A stretch of DNA of 64,000 nt from Bradyrhizobium sp. CB3481 (GCF_029714305.1 NZ_CP121647.1:5104501-5168500); one strand, 5' to 3'; positions 46,546 through 57,107 are shown, numbered from the stretch's first letter. Notes: generated by a model not told the origin, from the sequence alone. Translations and numbers: made by a program.

Positions 46546-48040
46546 CCGTTTACCTCTTGGAGCTCTAGGTCCGCGTGCCGCCTCTTATTTTCGGCACGCC
46601 GCACTAAGGACCGTTGGCCCGGCACTTCGGTTCTTTCGCCCCGCCTGTTTTAAGATCAGAGCAATCGGCGAGCCACAAGACGTTCTGGCAGGCTCTTTTG
46701 AAGATAGGTAAACTCCTGTGCTTCGCGTCGCGTCCGCGGAAACGGGAGCGCCTTCGTGTCGAGTTCCGAACTCTTCAAACGGATACGGCTGAATACGATA
46801 CGCCGAGACACCTGCGCCGTCTCAACGGCGGGCTATTTCATCGATCCAATCTCACGGCGCTCCAGCATGGATTCGCCGATGACTTTCTTTCCCTTCGTTT
46901 TCACTCCCAGGCTCGATCAAACACTCTTATGACCAGCTTTCCTTCCACAGCATGAGTCCGATCTGCCAGCATTAAGATGCCCCCGCCTCGGCAACGTCAT
47001 CCCCCCAAGTGAACGGCTTCGCAATGGCCGCTGTTAACGGATCTTGTTCTCAATCCACGGCGCAAGTCCCCCTATTCTGCTGCCTCAATGGGCCCGCGCA
47101 TTCCACGAGAAAGGGCTCTTGCCATTCGATGTTCTCGCAAGCCGCCGATAATTTTGCGGGACCACGCCGCTCGAATCTTATTTGCCAATGAGCAATAGAC
47201 GCTTGCGTCGTACAGTTTTGGTCTTCCTTTCAGTGCTACAACCTGACGCTAGGTGAGATTCAAGCGTCTTATATTTCCTCGCCTTAGCGGTTCCACCGAT
47301 GTTTAAACGCCGGTTTGTCCGCCGTGCCGATGATCTGTACCGGCGCTCACGATTTGCTCGACGAAGACACGAAGCGCCGCCACTCGGCAGCATTTCCAAA
47401 GGGGAGTGCCAATAAATACGACCTTTAGGGATCAAGCATCCTCGAGAAAGATATTGGAAACTGCGACCGAGCCGCGCAACTAAGGTACCTCCAAATCCGT
47501 AACTCACTTCGGCCGCGTTCAACGGCCTGATGCCCTGCAGCCGTGTGGTGCACCGCCAAGTGCGACCTCTATTCGGGCTCTCAACGCAAATTGAAAGTCC
47601 GCCACATAGATGACGCATTCCACTGTTTGAGGCTCGGCGAGCAGCGAAGCGCTAAGGATGAGCAGTACTAATCGAGATGCAGCATCAGATCGGCATCTCG
47701 CGGCCTTCCGGCCCATGGCTGGCCCGGCTTCCTAAGCACCTCGTCAGCCATGACGCAGAGCAAGGGGCATAGATCCGTCAGTGCGATTACATAGCGAGTC
47801 CAGGGCAAGCTTTGACGATGCGAAAAGGCGCTAGCTCCATGCCTCATCTACCCGTCGCCGTTGCACGCGGTCGGCCTCGTGCGGGTGACCAGATCGAGCA
47901 GATAAGTATGGAAGCTGACACCTTCATGGAGACAAGGCTGAAGGGATGGAATTGTCCGGCGTACCGCGTATGCTGAACCGGTTCATCGGAATCAGGCGGT
48001 TGGCCGCGTGTGCTTACGGGCATTGGTAGGAGAAAATGAG
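46546..48040. other. 1.5 kb with no recognisable gene
   Basis: Frames such as 47178-47618 minus are cysteine/arginine-rich and not credible. Nothing recognised. Confidence 0.4.
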
Positions 48041-48214
48041 ATGAGCTACATCTATGGTTTGCTTGGCGGGTTTTTCAAGATCCAGAAGACAGTGCAAGCT
48101 GAGGGACGGTACTCAGGCGTTGCGCAGCAATTCTCGAAGGCAAAAAAGGACTCGGAGGACAACGTGGTCTACGTCGATTTCAAAAGCATCTCCAAATCGG
48201 AGAAGGGCTCGTGA
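48041..48214 (+). CDS. small hypothetical protein
   Basis: 57 residues from ATG 48041 with TAGGAGAAAATGAG in front. Reads MSYIYGLLGGFFKIQKTVQA, then AQQFSKAKKDSEDNVVYVDF. Hydrophobic-amphipathic N-terminus, basic middle. The next gene starts by a GTGA overlap with its stop, so they are co-translated. Confidence 0.55.
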   Translation: MSYIYGLLGGFFKIQKTVQAEGRYSGVAQQFSKAKKDSEDNVVYVDFKSISKSEKGS

Positions 48215-48630
48215 GAGCGCAAATTGGGGAAAAACTTGAGGCTGGCCGCGTACGATATGGCCAGTTCGCAAGCGCGCCGGGTTCAGGTCCTTGCGGTCAC
48301 TTCTTTGTGCAAGGGCCTTGCGGATGTAAACTCAGGATCATTGGATTGGTCCACCCAGGGTGGGAGCATGTGTCAGTCTCGACGGCGCGGCGTTGTCCGA
48401 ACTGGGAAGAGATGTGCTTCGTCAAAGACCAGTTTTGGGATGAAGAGGAATGTGTGATGCAACTTCATCCGCCGCAATCGCAATACGTGAATAACAGCCG
48501 GTATTGCCTCCATCTCTGGAAACCGACCAACCAGGACATTCCGACACCACCGGCATGTTTCGTCGGCGTCGTTGGGCTTGGACCATCCGAAGCGGCGATG
48601 TTGTTCGCACGGATCGGCACGCTATCGTGA
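48211..48630 (+). CDS. DUF7694-like phage-associated protein
   Basis: 139 residues from GTG 48211. Core reads GPCGCKLRIIGLVHPGWEHV, SVSTARRCPNWEEMCFVKDQ, FWDEEECVMQLHPPQSQYVN and YCLHLWKPTNQ. The WEHVSVS..RCPxWEEMCFVKDxFWxxEE..xQFHPP pattern is one I know from phage and mobile-element proteins (DUF7694). Function unknown. Coupled to the 57-residue gene. Confidence 0.65.
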   Translation: MRAQIGEKLEAGRVRYGQFASAPGSGPCGHFFVQGPCGCKLRIIGLVHPGWEHVSVSTARRCPNWEEMCFVKDQFWDEEECVMQLHPPQSQYVNNSRYCLHLWKPTNQDIPTPPACFVGVVGLGPSEAAMLFARIGTLS

Positions 48631-50600
48631 AGAACTTGACCCGCGACATTCGCCCATCTGATCACGCCGAGCGGCCCCCGAAACGCCCTGCTCCATTTCA
48701 ATAGCAATCTCTGAGGACCGGGGCAAAGCTCGGCGGACCTGCTAAACTTCGCAAAACGTGCATGCCGGCTTGATCAATCCAATTTGCCTCGCAGCAAGGA
48801 CGAGTGGTTCGTGGCATCATCCTGCCGGCTCTTGCTCGTTAGCGACGAAGTTGAGAAGTGGGACGTGGAGCGACCTCGACCTGCTCATAGGCCGTCTCAT
48901 TCAGCTCCGGGACCGTCAGGTCGGTGGCGTACTTGGGAAATCAGAATTGGGGTTCGATTGGTCCCACTGAAGGGTCTCGGTGCCGTTAATGAGGTTCTTC
49001 ACCAGGACAGGAGCAGCGAGATCCGCCCGGTTGTCCGCATCCACTAACGAGCACTCTCGAGGAGCCCACCAAGACGCGCGCTTCAATGGAGCTAGCACGA
49101 TGCGCGCGGCACCCAAAACAAAACACGCTAAGCCGCGCCGCAGGTGCTGACCGCTTGACTGCACGACAGGTGACCGTCAGCATTCACTGTTATCTTGTCG
49201 TACGATCCTTGTCCGGTTGACGAGTCGATGTGGGGAACCTGACTAGGTAGCTAAGTCATCCTCGCCGGTGCCGCGGCAACGACATTGTTCTTCTCTCTTC
49301 AACGATGCACACAGCACGTTCTCGTGCGGCACGCCGATTGCTGAGATGAGAACCGCTGCAGCAAAAAGGAAGCGCACCGGTCACTGTCCTAGGAGTCTTG
49401 CAATGAGATTTGGTCTATTGACCCTGATTGACATTGAAGCTGGTCCTAGCTTCCCAACCGGCAGACATTGATGTCACAGCCGTTACCAACTTTATCGAAT
49501 CGACTAAGGAGATCGCCGCGAGCATCAAGCAGACCAATCCGGTAACGAGAGAGCCTTGAGTTTCGGCACGGATCGGCACTACACCCGCACCACGCAGGCG
49601 CGCCATTCCACATGATTAGGCTTAGCAGTCTCACGACCGTGTTCCGAGGGGCGCCCGGCGCTACTCGCCTGGTTTGGTGGTCTTCTTTGCTGTGACACTG
49701 GCGGTGGCGCTGACCAACTAGTTCAACCCAAAACTACGGTACGAAATGACGCACTGGTGCAAACAAAGACCGCGCGTAATTGAAGGCGGCAGAGCCAATA
49801 TCGCATTGTGTCCTGATGCTTCGCAAACGCGGACGAGATGGAATTTCTGGCCTCTTCTGGCGATCCTGATCAACGCGCTGCTCTGGGCAGGTATCTACTG
49901 GATTGTCAGGGCGTTCTTATGAGCGAGATGGCGCTGGTTAGCAGTCCTGAGCTAGCAGGATCTGCACGCCCCTCCCGACTCTGACGCGCTCCGGAAGATG
50001 CCTGTGGCGAGTTGCTGGCCTTCACCAGAAAATATTTGTCTTCCAAGCCGCTGGACTGGTGTTGGCGTCGAGCACCCCACCGCAGCGCGCTGCTGGCCGA
50101 AATTGGCGGCATCGCCGTCCAAATAGCTCTGCTGGCTCAAGATGCGGGTTTCGGAAAGCGCGATCGTCTTCATCTTAGCCCAGGGGTATCCCCAAATACC
50201 CGGGTGAAAAGCTCTCCCAGAGTATTGATACCGAGACTATTGATGTTGGCGAGCACGCGTCTTGAAGCGACTCGTTCAACCGGCGCTATTACCCCGCGAT
50301 CTCCCCCCGGGGGTCCGCTTGCTTCTTGCATCGTTTCATCTGACCGGCAGCTCGAATAAGGGAGCCGTAGTCTGGACTTACAGCAGGGCCGCCAAGCAAC
50401 GCGACGATGAATCAACAATGAGGGCGGATTTGCGCTCTTAACATACTAAGCACGTGTCGCCGATCACTCATTGTGATGGCGCGCCCGGATTGCCCCGGGT
50501 CTCCCGCGGCCTTTCTGTTGCGAAAATTTCGCATTGGCACGCCGTGGGTAGAACAGCGTCTGGCGATTTGATCCGGCAATCTGTTGCCTGCCGAAACAGC
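48631..50600. other. 2 kb with no recognisable protein gene
   Basis: Short overlapping frames on both strands without family resemblance. No coding assignment can be supported. Confidence 0.4.
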
Positions 50601-50602
50601 AA

Positions 50603-50682
50603 GGAAAGCCCGACGCACCCAGGAGAACAGATGCGTCGGGCCCACAACCCGGGCTGGTTGGGGCATGTGGGGATCCATGCCC
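50603..50682 (-). ncRNA. candidate sigma-54-dependent small RNA, copy A
   Basis: Predicted 80-base transcript. The expected start (12 bases after the -12 GC) falls on GGGCATG, which pairs with CATGCCC around the loop GATCCCCA. Next CAACC pairs with GGTTG, then the terminator GCCCGACGCA / TGCGTCGGGC with loop containing CTCCT, then TTTCC. Related to copy B at 51776-51856 by the ATCCCCA loop and the terminator stem. No open frame of note. Evidence is structural and promoter-based only. Confidence 0.6.
50608..50641 (-). terminator. Rho-independent-type terminator of small RNA A
   Basis: Ten-base-pair stem GCCCGACGCA / TGCGTCGGGC with a 14-base loop; the U tract on the minus strand is short (TTTCC). 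Confidence 0.65.
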
Positions 50683-50693
50683 AAGATGATCCT

Positions 50694-50707
50694 GCAAATG
50701 ATGTGCC
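50694..50707 (-). promoter_or_regulatory. sigma-54 promoter of small RNA A
   Basis: Minus strand GGCACATCATTTGC: GG (-24) and GC (-12) separated by exactly 10 bases, with the preferred CAC and TTT contexts. Confidence 0.7.
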
Positions 50708-50822
50708 GCTTGAAAACTCGATACTATGCCTCCAGCTGGCCAGCCGCCGAGCGATACTGCAGCATTGGTAATAGTGCGCCCATTTTCCACATTACGAGGG
50801 GACTTTCGGCCATCAACAGACC

Positions 50823-50838
50823 TGTCGGGCATCGAACA
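50823..50838. promoter_or_regulatory. NifA-type upstream activator site TGT-N10-ACA
   Basis: TGTCGGGCATCGAACA fits the NifA binding motif. It is about 120 bases upstream of the -24 element of small RNA A, a normal distance for NifA. Confidence 0.55.
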
Positions 50839-51775
50839 AACGTGTCATCGAACGGACGAGCCAGATCCGTCTATTTTCGACCGCTCGCATCTCATGACAC
50901 GCGGTGCTCAAGATCGCTAGGCATTCCCGCGGCCGCACTCGGCAAAGCTCGAGGGCCGTCGACTTGCGCGTCAGGTTGGCGGGCCGCTGCCAAGGGGGCG
51001 ACGATTCAGAAACACTGACACGTGCCTGATGGTGGCCACCCGTCACTCCCAGGCTGACGGGACTGCCGATCTTGATTCGTCCGTAGTACGCGACGCTATT
51101 CACGCCTTTCAACAGACTGTGCCAACACACTGAGCTGAACACGCCGGAAGAACAGCGCCCCGGACGAATGACGTAGGCCCCAGATAAGTGGTGAAGCGTG
51201 CTGCCGCGGCTGCACAAGAACTCATTTTCACAGTTCGTACATCGTCAAACGCGCGGAGCGCTGCAAGGGATGATCAAGACCGCCGGTCGGGTCACTGCTG
51301 GCGCGCATCACTTCTTTGGCGCTTTAAGCAAACCATCCATTTACCTGCATCGACTGGATCGCCACAGGCACGCGTCGCAAAGCATGCGAACCTCGACCAA
51401 GTTTCTTCGGCTTGCCGCAGCGCGGATAAACGCCTTCATGTTCAACGATCGGCACATCCGCATTTCGTTTCACGACCGCGTTCGCGGTGTGTTGAGATTC
51501 CGCCACGCGTTGCTTCTTTGAATCATCAGGAGTTCCGTCAGCAGCAGGCGCCGCGCACCCACCGCACTCTGCATCAAAAACACGTTCGAACCCCGCTAGA
51601 ATGTTTTACAGGCCGGGAGATTTATTCCCACGTTCGTATTTCAGAACTGCAAGAAGTGGTTTTGTCGCGAGACAATGTTCCAATCCCTCAATGCAGATAG
51701 AAATCGCGCGGCTGTGTCGGTTATCCGACAAGCGGCAAAATACGACCTGGACGGGTGTCTCCTATGTTGGAAATG

Positions 51776-51856
51776 AAAAAGCCCGACGCACGCTTCCCGG
51801 TACGAGGTGCGTCGGGCCGGTGGGGATCGGCCCGGCTCAAGACCGTGTCGCCCACA
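51776..51856 (-). ncRNA. candidate sigma-54-dependent small RNA, copy B
   Basis: Predicted 81-base transcript. CGGGCCG pairs with CGGCCCG around the loop ATCCCCAC; the 3' arm then runs into the terminator GCCCGACGCAC / GTGCGTCGGGC followed by TTTTTC. The loop and the terminator stem are shared with copy A, while the stem carrying the loop differs in sequence but still pairs. No protein frame of note. Confidence 0.62.
51781..51817 (-). terminator. Rho-independent terminator of small RNA B
   Basis: Eleven-base-pair stem GCCCGACGCAC / GTGCGTCGGGC followed on the minus strand by TTTTTC. Confidence 0.8.
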
Positions 51857-51867
51857 GAGCACGTCTT

Positions 51868-51881
51868 GCAAACTACGTGCC
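51868..51881 (-). promoter_or_regulatory. sigma-54 promoter of small RNA B
   Basis: Minus strand GGCACGTAGTTTGC, GG-N10-GC, almost the full consensus (GGCACG-N4-TTGC). The region above it has no clear TGT-N10-ACA. Confidence 0.72.
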
Positions 51882-52242
51882 GCCCAGAAACCACCGATGA
51901 TGAATAGCCATCCAGCCTCTTAATGGAGCCGGGCTTCCTATTTGAAGGCGCGGCGTGCGTACGGGTCCATCTGCTCCGGATATAGTTTCCGTTATCCGTT
52001 TCCCTGCCCGATCTGGGTAGCACCGTGTCCTAGACGAGAGCTTCTAGATTTTCTCTCGTACCGCTCGGGGCTTTCAACACGATGGATTGAAGTAGGTCAG
52101 CGAGGATAGCCAGGATCTCGACGTCGAGGACAAATTCCATTGATTGAGGGACATGCGGGCAGATTGGCGGATAAATGCCACCGGAACACTTTCGCCGCTC
52201 CGAGCCCGAGCCACCACGGACTTTGAAGTAGTAACGAAAACA

Positions 52243-52446
52243 TTAGGAATGATTGGACTCTGGGTCCCGGTACTCACTTGACCACTGCCCTTCTTCTGCG
52301 CGCCGGGCTAGCCGCTCATATTCCTCGGCGACCTTAAATAGCCTGTCTCTGGTTTTGGGACAGGCAAGCGACTCTGCTTTGGCCCGCGTCGCTTCCGCCC
52401 GCTGGCGCCAATGTTGCGGACCGTACAATGGGTTTCTCGGCTTCAT
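52243..52446 (-). CDS. conserved small hypothetical protein
   Basis: 67 residues: MKPRNPLYGPQHWRQRAEAT, RLFKVAEEYERLARRAEEGQ. I recall many rhizobial proteins of this type (HWRxRAEExRxxA...ML.IAxEYExLA). Helical, soluble, function unknown. The next 1.1 kb downstream on the plus strand holds no clear gene. Confidence 0.65.
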   Translation of the reverse strand: MKPRNPLYGPQHWRQRAEATRAKAESLACPKTRDRLFKVAEEYERLARRAEEGQWSSEYRDPESNHS

Positions 52447-52996
52447 GTAGGTCGATATGCAATGGCTGGGCCAAGAAAGCAGGATTGCGATTCGAACAAC
52501 GAGGGCAGAGAGAGACGGTCTGTCTTGGGAGTACCGATCGAATAGCTGCCAATCGTCCGCACGCCGATCTTCAGCATGAACGCGTGATTGAGCACTGGCG
52601 CCTTTCTACCGGGGGAGTAAGTATATGACGTCACGTAGTTGGCGACCAGCACCAAGCATCCGCTTGTCGCGAATGCCGGCGATATTCTGCTCGAGCATCA
52701 ACTTCGGCAAAGGCGAACGACCGTTGCCCAAATGGCGTGCTGCTAATCCCGAAGCGAAAGCCCGCGCAGCGACAGATACGAGATCTGCATGCATTCAATG
52801 TTGCGGCAGGCGCTGGAGCAAGGAGCGCAGGCAAGTCGACAGCTGCGGATCCGGGCCGCGCCGTGCGCGAAATCGCCTCAAGCCTCCTCCTCTAAGTGAG
52901 GTGAGCTGCGATTTCGGCTCAAGTTTAGCCTCTCTCATTAGATTGTGACACATGCTTCTGGAGTACGAGTTTGAAGATATTCACACGTCTGCTTCC
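52447..52996. other. no recognisable gene
   Basis: About 550 bases with short frames only. Confidence 0.35.
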
Positions 52997-53040
52997 AAGG
53001 GGGCTTGAATCGTACGTAACGTCAGATTGTAGGGTTTCAA
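52997..53040 (+). repeat. MerR-type promoter-like repeat, copy 1
   Basis: Core GGGCTTGAATCGTACGTAAC followed by GTCAGATTGTAGGGT. TTGAAT and TAGGGT are separated by 19 bases, the spacing typical of MerR-family-controlled promoters. Related copies at 57067-57107 and 60726-60768. Confidence 0.55.
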
Positions 53041-53581
53041 AACAGTGCGACGGGCCTTGGGATCGCACAATCGTTCTAGCAGGTAGTACAATTGCGAATG
53101 TCTCAAACGCTTAGGCTGAAGGCCCAAGAGGGTCCGAGGATCCAGCAACGATCCGCTTGGCCAGATAGATTGCAGGTGACGGATCGTCTGGACCGATGTG
53201 GCTCAGCATGTGGTCGATCAGCTATCAACGACCTTCTTTAAGCCGCGCCGCACTGCTTCTTTCGTCCTTCTCGTTTCGTGGCTTTGATCTCATCGCTCGG
53301 CTTCCAGCTTCTAGCAAAGCTGACTGCAAACTGGGGCCAAACATCGGAAGCTCAACATGCTCATATCTCTCGCGGTCCAGCTGCAACTGATCAGCTTTTT
53401 GGTTGTAGTGGTTCAGGTAACAACGTGGCGGACCGAGCCGGGGCGATGGGTGCGCAGACCGGCAAGGGCTTCCGTGGCCATCGGTGCTTTCAACGGTTCT
53501 GGCCTGTTTCGCGTCGACCGGTGAAATTGCGCATCGCCGCAGAAAGCGCAGTATCGCAATATGTACGGACTAGGAGACGAT
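53041..53581. other. no recognisable gene
   Basis: About 540 bases between the repeat and the next small secreted protein; nothing recognised. Confidence 0.35.
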
Positions 53582-53887
53582 ATGGTGACTCGAAGTAAGC
53601 GTTGGTGTTGGATCTTCAGAGCACGTCCTCGTGCCGCAGTATTTGTTATTGCTCTAGCGACGACCGCAGCCCTATGCAGCGATCGGGCGGGAGCCCAAGA
53701 CCGGCCGGCGACAGCGGAGGAGCGGCAGGCTTGCACACCGGACGTGTTTCGGTTTTGTAGCGGCCACATACCGGATGCGGATGCCATCACTGCTTGTCTA
53801 AAAGCCAAGTTCACAAGCTTAAGTGACCAATGTCGCTACGTGATGTCAGTCCGATACACTGATAAAGGAAAGGCAGGCCCGAGATGA
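53582..53887 (+). CDS. small secreted four-cysteine protein
   Basis: 101 residues from ATG 53582 (AGGAG 5 bases upstream; an earlier ATG at 53561 is unsupported). Signal peptide AAVFVIALATTAALCSDRAGA, then a mature domain of about 60 residues with cysteines in ACTPDVFRFCSGHIPDADAI and ACLKAKFTSLSDQCRYVM. Common small exported protein type in Bradyrhizobium; two disulfides are likely. Function unknown. Confidence 0.7.
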   Translation: MVTRSKRWCWIFRARPRAAVFVIALATTAALCSDRAGAQDRPATAEERQACTPDVFRFCSGHIPDADAITACLKAKFTSLSDQCRYVMSVRYTDKGKAGPR

Positions 53888-54070
53888 GGTTCCGACAACG
53901 AACCGGCATCTTCGATCGCTCGCCTCCGGACTAGCTCCCCTCCTCATCAGCAGTGCTAATAGCTCCGCATGTGGCGTTGTGACATGTGACCGGATGTGGT
54001 GCTTGAGAACAACGTCACTCAGTTACGAATGTCGGGCCTCCCGACCTCATGCAATCCTTTGAGTAGACGA

Positions 54071-55081
54071 ATGTCCAAATTATCCTTTGGCACTGTCCTG
54101 ATTGCCAATAGAGGCGAGATCGCCGTACGCATCATTAAGACGTTGCGCAAACTGGGGCTTCGCTCTGCAATCGTCTACCACGATGTCGATACGCGGACGC
54201 CTGCCGTTTCCATAGCCGACATGGCAATTCCCATCAGCGGCCGTACGCCCGTCGCAGCTTATCTCGATAGTGCGCAAATAATCGCAGCCGCCCGTAAGGC
54301 GAACGCAGGCGCGCTGCATCCGGGGTATGGGTTTTTATCAGAGAATGCGGATTTCGCCAGAGCCGTGATGAACGCCGGCATTGCGTTCATTGGGCCGGCT
54401 CCGGAGAGCATCGAACTGATGGGCGACAAGATCCGCGCCCGTAACTTCGTTCGGCGGAACGGCTTTCCGGTCGCGCGGTCAGCGATCGAAGATGACCATC
54501 CAGCGACTTTCGTTTCCAGGGCCAGTTCGATTGGAGCTCCTATCCTGGTGAAGCCATCCGCGGGAGGCGGCGGCAAGGGCATGCGGATCGTGCGCGATCT
54601 TGATGGCCTGGAGGACACGATTGCAGAGGCGCGCAGTGAAGCGCAGCGACATTTCGGGGATGGCCGGCTTTATATGGAGCGATCATTCTCCCATCAGGGC
54701 GACGGTTGCGGCCTCCTTACCATCTCCGGCGAAACCGAGCCGGTCAGGTTCGCGATCGACGGCGATACGATTCATATGCATTTCCGCGGCAAGATGCGCA
54801 TTTTGCGCTACCGAGACCTGTTGCGATCGTTTGCTTCAGCGAATGAGAGATCGGATCATCTAGTGGCCGGCGCGCCGATGCCGGGCGTGACGGTTACCAC
54901 CAGGGTTTCACCCGGCCAACCCCTTTCAGCAGGCACGGCGCTGATGATGATTGAGAGCATGAAATTGGAAACCGTCATACGCTCTCCAAATGACGGCGTC
55001 GTCGACCGGATTCACTTTAAACAAGGCGATAGCTTCGAGCGAGACGCGGTGCTGATTACCCTGTCGGAAGCAGGACGCTGA
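54071..55081 (+). pseudogene. acyl-CoA carboxylase biotin subunit with large internal deletion
   Basis: From ATG 54071: biotin carboxylase N-domain FGTVLIANRGEIAVRIIKTL, HPGYGFLSENADFARAV, and the ATP-grasp loop KPSAGGGGKGMRIV. After GRLYMERSF the sequence jumps, without a stop, to the C-terminal segment before the biotin domain, and ends with AGAPMPGVTVT and the biotinyl site MIESMKLET. About 250-300 residues, including most of the biotin carboxylase active site, are missing. Open frame but surely inactive. Start of an operon with the carboxyltransferase remnant. Confidence 0.85.
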
Positions 55082-55082
55082 G

Positions 55083-56400
55083 ATGCAGCGGATCCCTTCT
55101 CTGGTGGATGTCAAGTCGCAAGAATTTCGGCTGAACGAACTCCACAACAGACGACTTGCGGCCGAATTGAGCAAGCGCCAGCGTGCCGCTCGCTTCAGCC
55201 GTCCCGAACGGGATCTTGAGCGCCTGCGGCGGCAAAGCAAGCTGATTGTTCGTGATCGGATCGATGCCTTGCTCGATCCCGACACGCCATTCCTCGAGCT
55301 TTCGACGCTGGCCGCTAACAAAGCTTACGACGGCGAGGTTCCTGGCGCCGCACAGTCGTCGGAATCGGCATTGTGGCGGGTCGCGAGGTGATTATTCACG
55401 CGGACGATGGCAGCGTGAATGGCGGGGCATGGTATCCGCTCTTCGTCAAGAAGATCGTGCGGGCGTTGGACATAGCGATCGAGAATCGTCTCCCCGTCCT
55501 TCATCTGTGCGACTGCGCCGGCGGATTCCTACCTTTGCAGGCGGAGTTCTTCGCGGTCCGCTACTACGCGGGACGACTCTTTCGCAACCAATCCATTCTC
55601 TCGAAGATCAGAGTGCCGCAGGTCGCCATCGCAATGGGACATTGCACCGCAGGAGGGGCCTACGTCCCGGCGCTTAGTGACTACAACATAATCGTTGAGG
55701 GCACGGGCGCGATCTTTCTCGGTGGCCCTCCAGTCGTGAAAGCTGCCACGGGCGAGACAGTTTCTGCCGAGGAGCTTGGCGGCGCTCACATGCACATTAG
55801 CGTGTCGGGTACGGGTGACTATTTCGCAAGCTCATGCGAAAGCCTCTATCTATCGAGCCACTCCAGAGCCGTGAAAGGCGTGGTATCACCAAAGATGGCG
55901 CCAAGATGATCATGGCCGTATCTGGTGCCTCGGTGCCCAAATTCACAGTCGTTTGCAATGGCTCCCACGGAGCGGGAACCTACGCTATGGCGGGACGGGC
56001 TTTCGACCCACGATTTATGTTCACCTGGCCGCAGTCTCAGATCTCTGCGATGGGCGCGGAGCAAGCGGCAGGCGTGCTCACCCATGTCAAGGCAAGACAG
56101 TTGGCCCGTGAGGGTGGACGCCTCTCTAAGCAGGAGTTAGCAGCCATTCGAGAGCCTATTCTCGAAGAGTATCGGGAACGATCGAGCGCCTATTATGCAA
56201 CCTCCGAAATCTGGGACGACGGCATTCTTGATCCGGTCGACACCAGAAACGCGCTCGCAATCGTTCTTAGCGCTTCCGTTAATACTCCCATTGAGGCGCC
56301 ACTCACGGCGTCTTCAGAATGTAGCGATCTTCCTTCTGAAAATGCCTATCGTCTCCGCCGCGTCAAAAGCGAACACCAACTCGAGCTAGTAATCCACTGA
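55083..56400 (+). pseudogene. acyl-CoA carboxyltransferase beta subunit, frameshifts and deletion
   Basis: Three frames in order: ELHNRRLAAELSKRQRAARF to DGEVPGAAQ (55083-55391); then VIIHADDGSVNGGAWYPLFV to GGPPVVKAATGETVSAEELG (55373-55909); then GITKDGAKMIMAVSGASVPK, NGSHGAGTYAMAGRAFDPRF and WPQSQISAMGAEQAAGVL (to 56400). Between the second and third about 130 residues of the usual protein (the SALKGAHFIELC region) are gone. Related to methylcrotonyl/propionyl-CoA carboxylases of leucine or odd-chain catabolism. Dead. Confidence 0.87.
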
Positions 56401-57032
56401 TGTCATCCTCTTCAAACAAAATCGCGCTCTTTATCGATGGCGCTAATCTTTACGCGACCGCCAAAGCGCTCGGCTTCGACATTGATTACAAGCGCCTGCT
56501 CAAGGAATTCCAGAGCCGCGGCACGCTGTTGCGCGCCTTCTACTACACCGCGATCATCGAGGATCATGAATATTCGTCGATTCGGCCCTTGATCGACTGG
56601 CTCGGTTACAACGGCTACACCGTCGTTACCAAGGCAACCAAGGAGTTCATCGACGCCTCCGGCCGCCGCAAGCTCAAGGCCAACATGGATATCGAGCTCG
56701 CGGTCGATGCCATGGAGCTCGCGGATCATATCGACCAGATGGTGCTGTTCTCCGGCGACGGCGACTTCCGCTCCGTCGTGGAGGCGGTGCAGCGCCGCGG
56801 TGTACGAGTCACGGTCATCTCGACTATTTCAACCGAGTCGCCGATGATTGCCGACGATTTGCGCCGGCAGGCCGATGTTTTCACTGATCTTGTGGAGCTG
56901 CAGTCGAAGCTAGGCCGAGACCCGTCCGAGCGGCCGGCGCCGCGCGAGTCGCGTCATCATACCCCGCAATTCCTGCAGCGGGAGACGGTGGCGCCTGGAG
57001 GCGGCGATGACGACTTCGACAATCGCGACTGA
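56400..57032 (+). CDS. LabA-like NYN-domain protein
   Basis: 210 residues; ATG overlaps the carboxyltransferase stop (TGATG). NYN (PIN-like) nuclease core: KIALFIDGANLYATAKALGF, KANMDIELAVDAMELADHID, MVLFSGDGDFRSVVEAVQRR and VTVISTI, with the acidic residues of DGAN, D-IELAVD and SGDGDF that bind metal. A disordered Pro/Asp-rich tail follows. Probably an RNase or RNA-processing factor (family knowledge). Intact, standing among broken neighbours, and likely a duplicate of a chromosomal LabA. Confidence 0.9.
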   Translation: MSSSSNKIALFIDGANLYATAKALGFDIDYKRLLKEFQSRGTLLRAFYYTAIIEDHEYSSIRPLIDWLGYNGYTVVTKATKEFIDASGRRKLKANMDIELAVDAMELADHIDQMVLFSGDGDFRSVVEAVQRRGVRVTVISTISTESPMIADDLRRQADVFTDLVELQSKLGRDPSERPAPRESRHHTPQFLQRETVAPGGGDDDFDNRD

Positions 57033-57066
57033 TGTCACAGTTGAACTAACGCTCAGCAAGACCATT

Positions 57067-57107
57067 CAAGGGCTTGAATCTTACTTAGTGTCAGGTTGTA
57101 GGCTTGG
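57067..57107 (+). repeat. MerR-type promoter-like repeat, copy 2
   Basis: GGGCTTGAATCTTACTTAGT followed by GTCAGGTTGTAGGCT. TTGAAT and TAGGCT are 19 bases apart. Lies about 390 bases upstream of trpD. Confidence 0.55.

Noticed and set aside
45541..46653. 370-residue plus-strand frame
   Set aside because: Antisense of the LLM monooxygenase; no family features.
51881..52100. NifA site upstream of small RNA B
   Set aside because: No TGT-N10-ACA found in about 200 bases; the only TGT (52026 area) lacks the ACA partner, so NifA control of copy B is not claimed.
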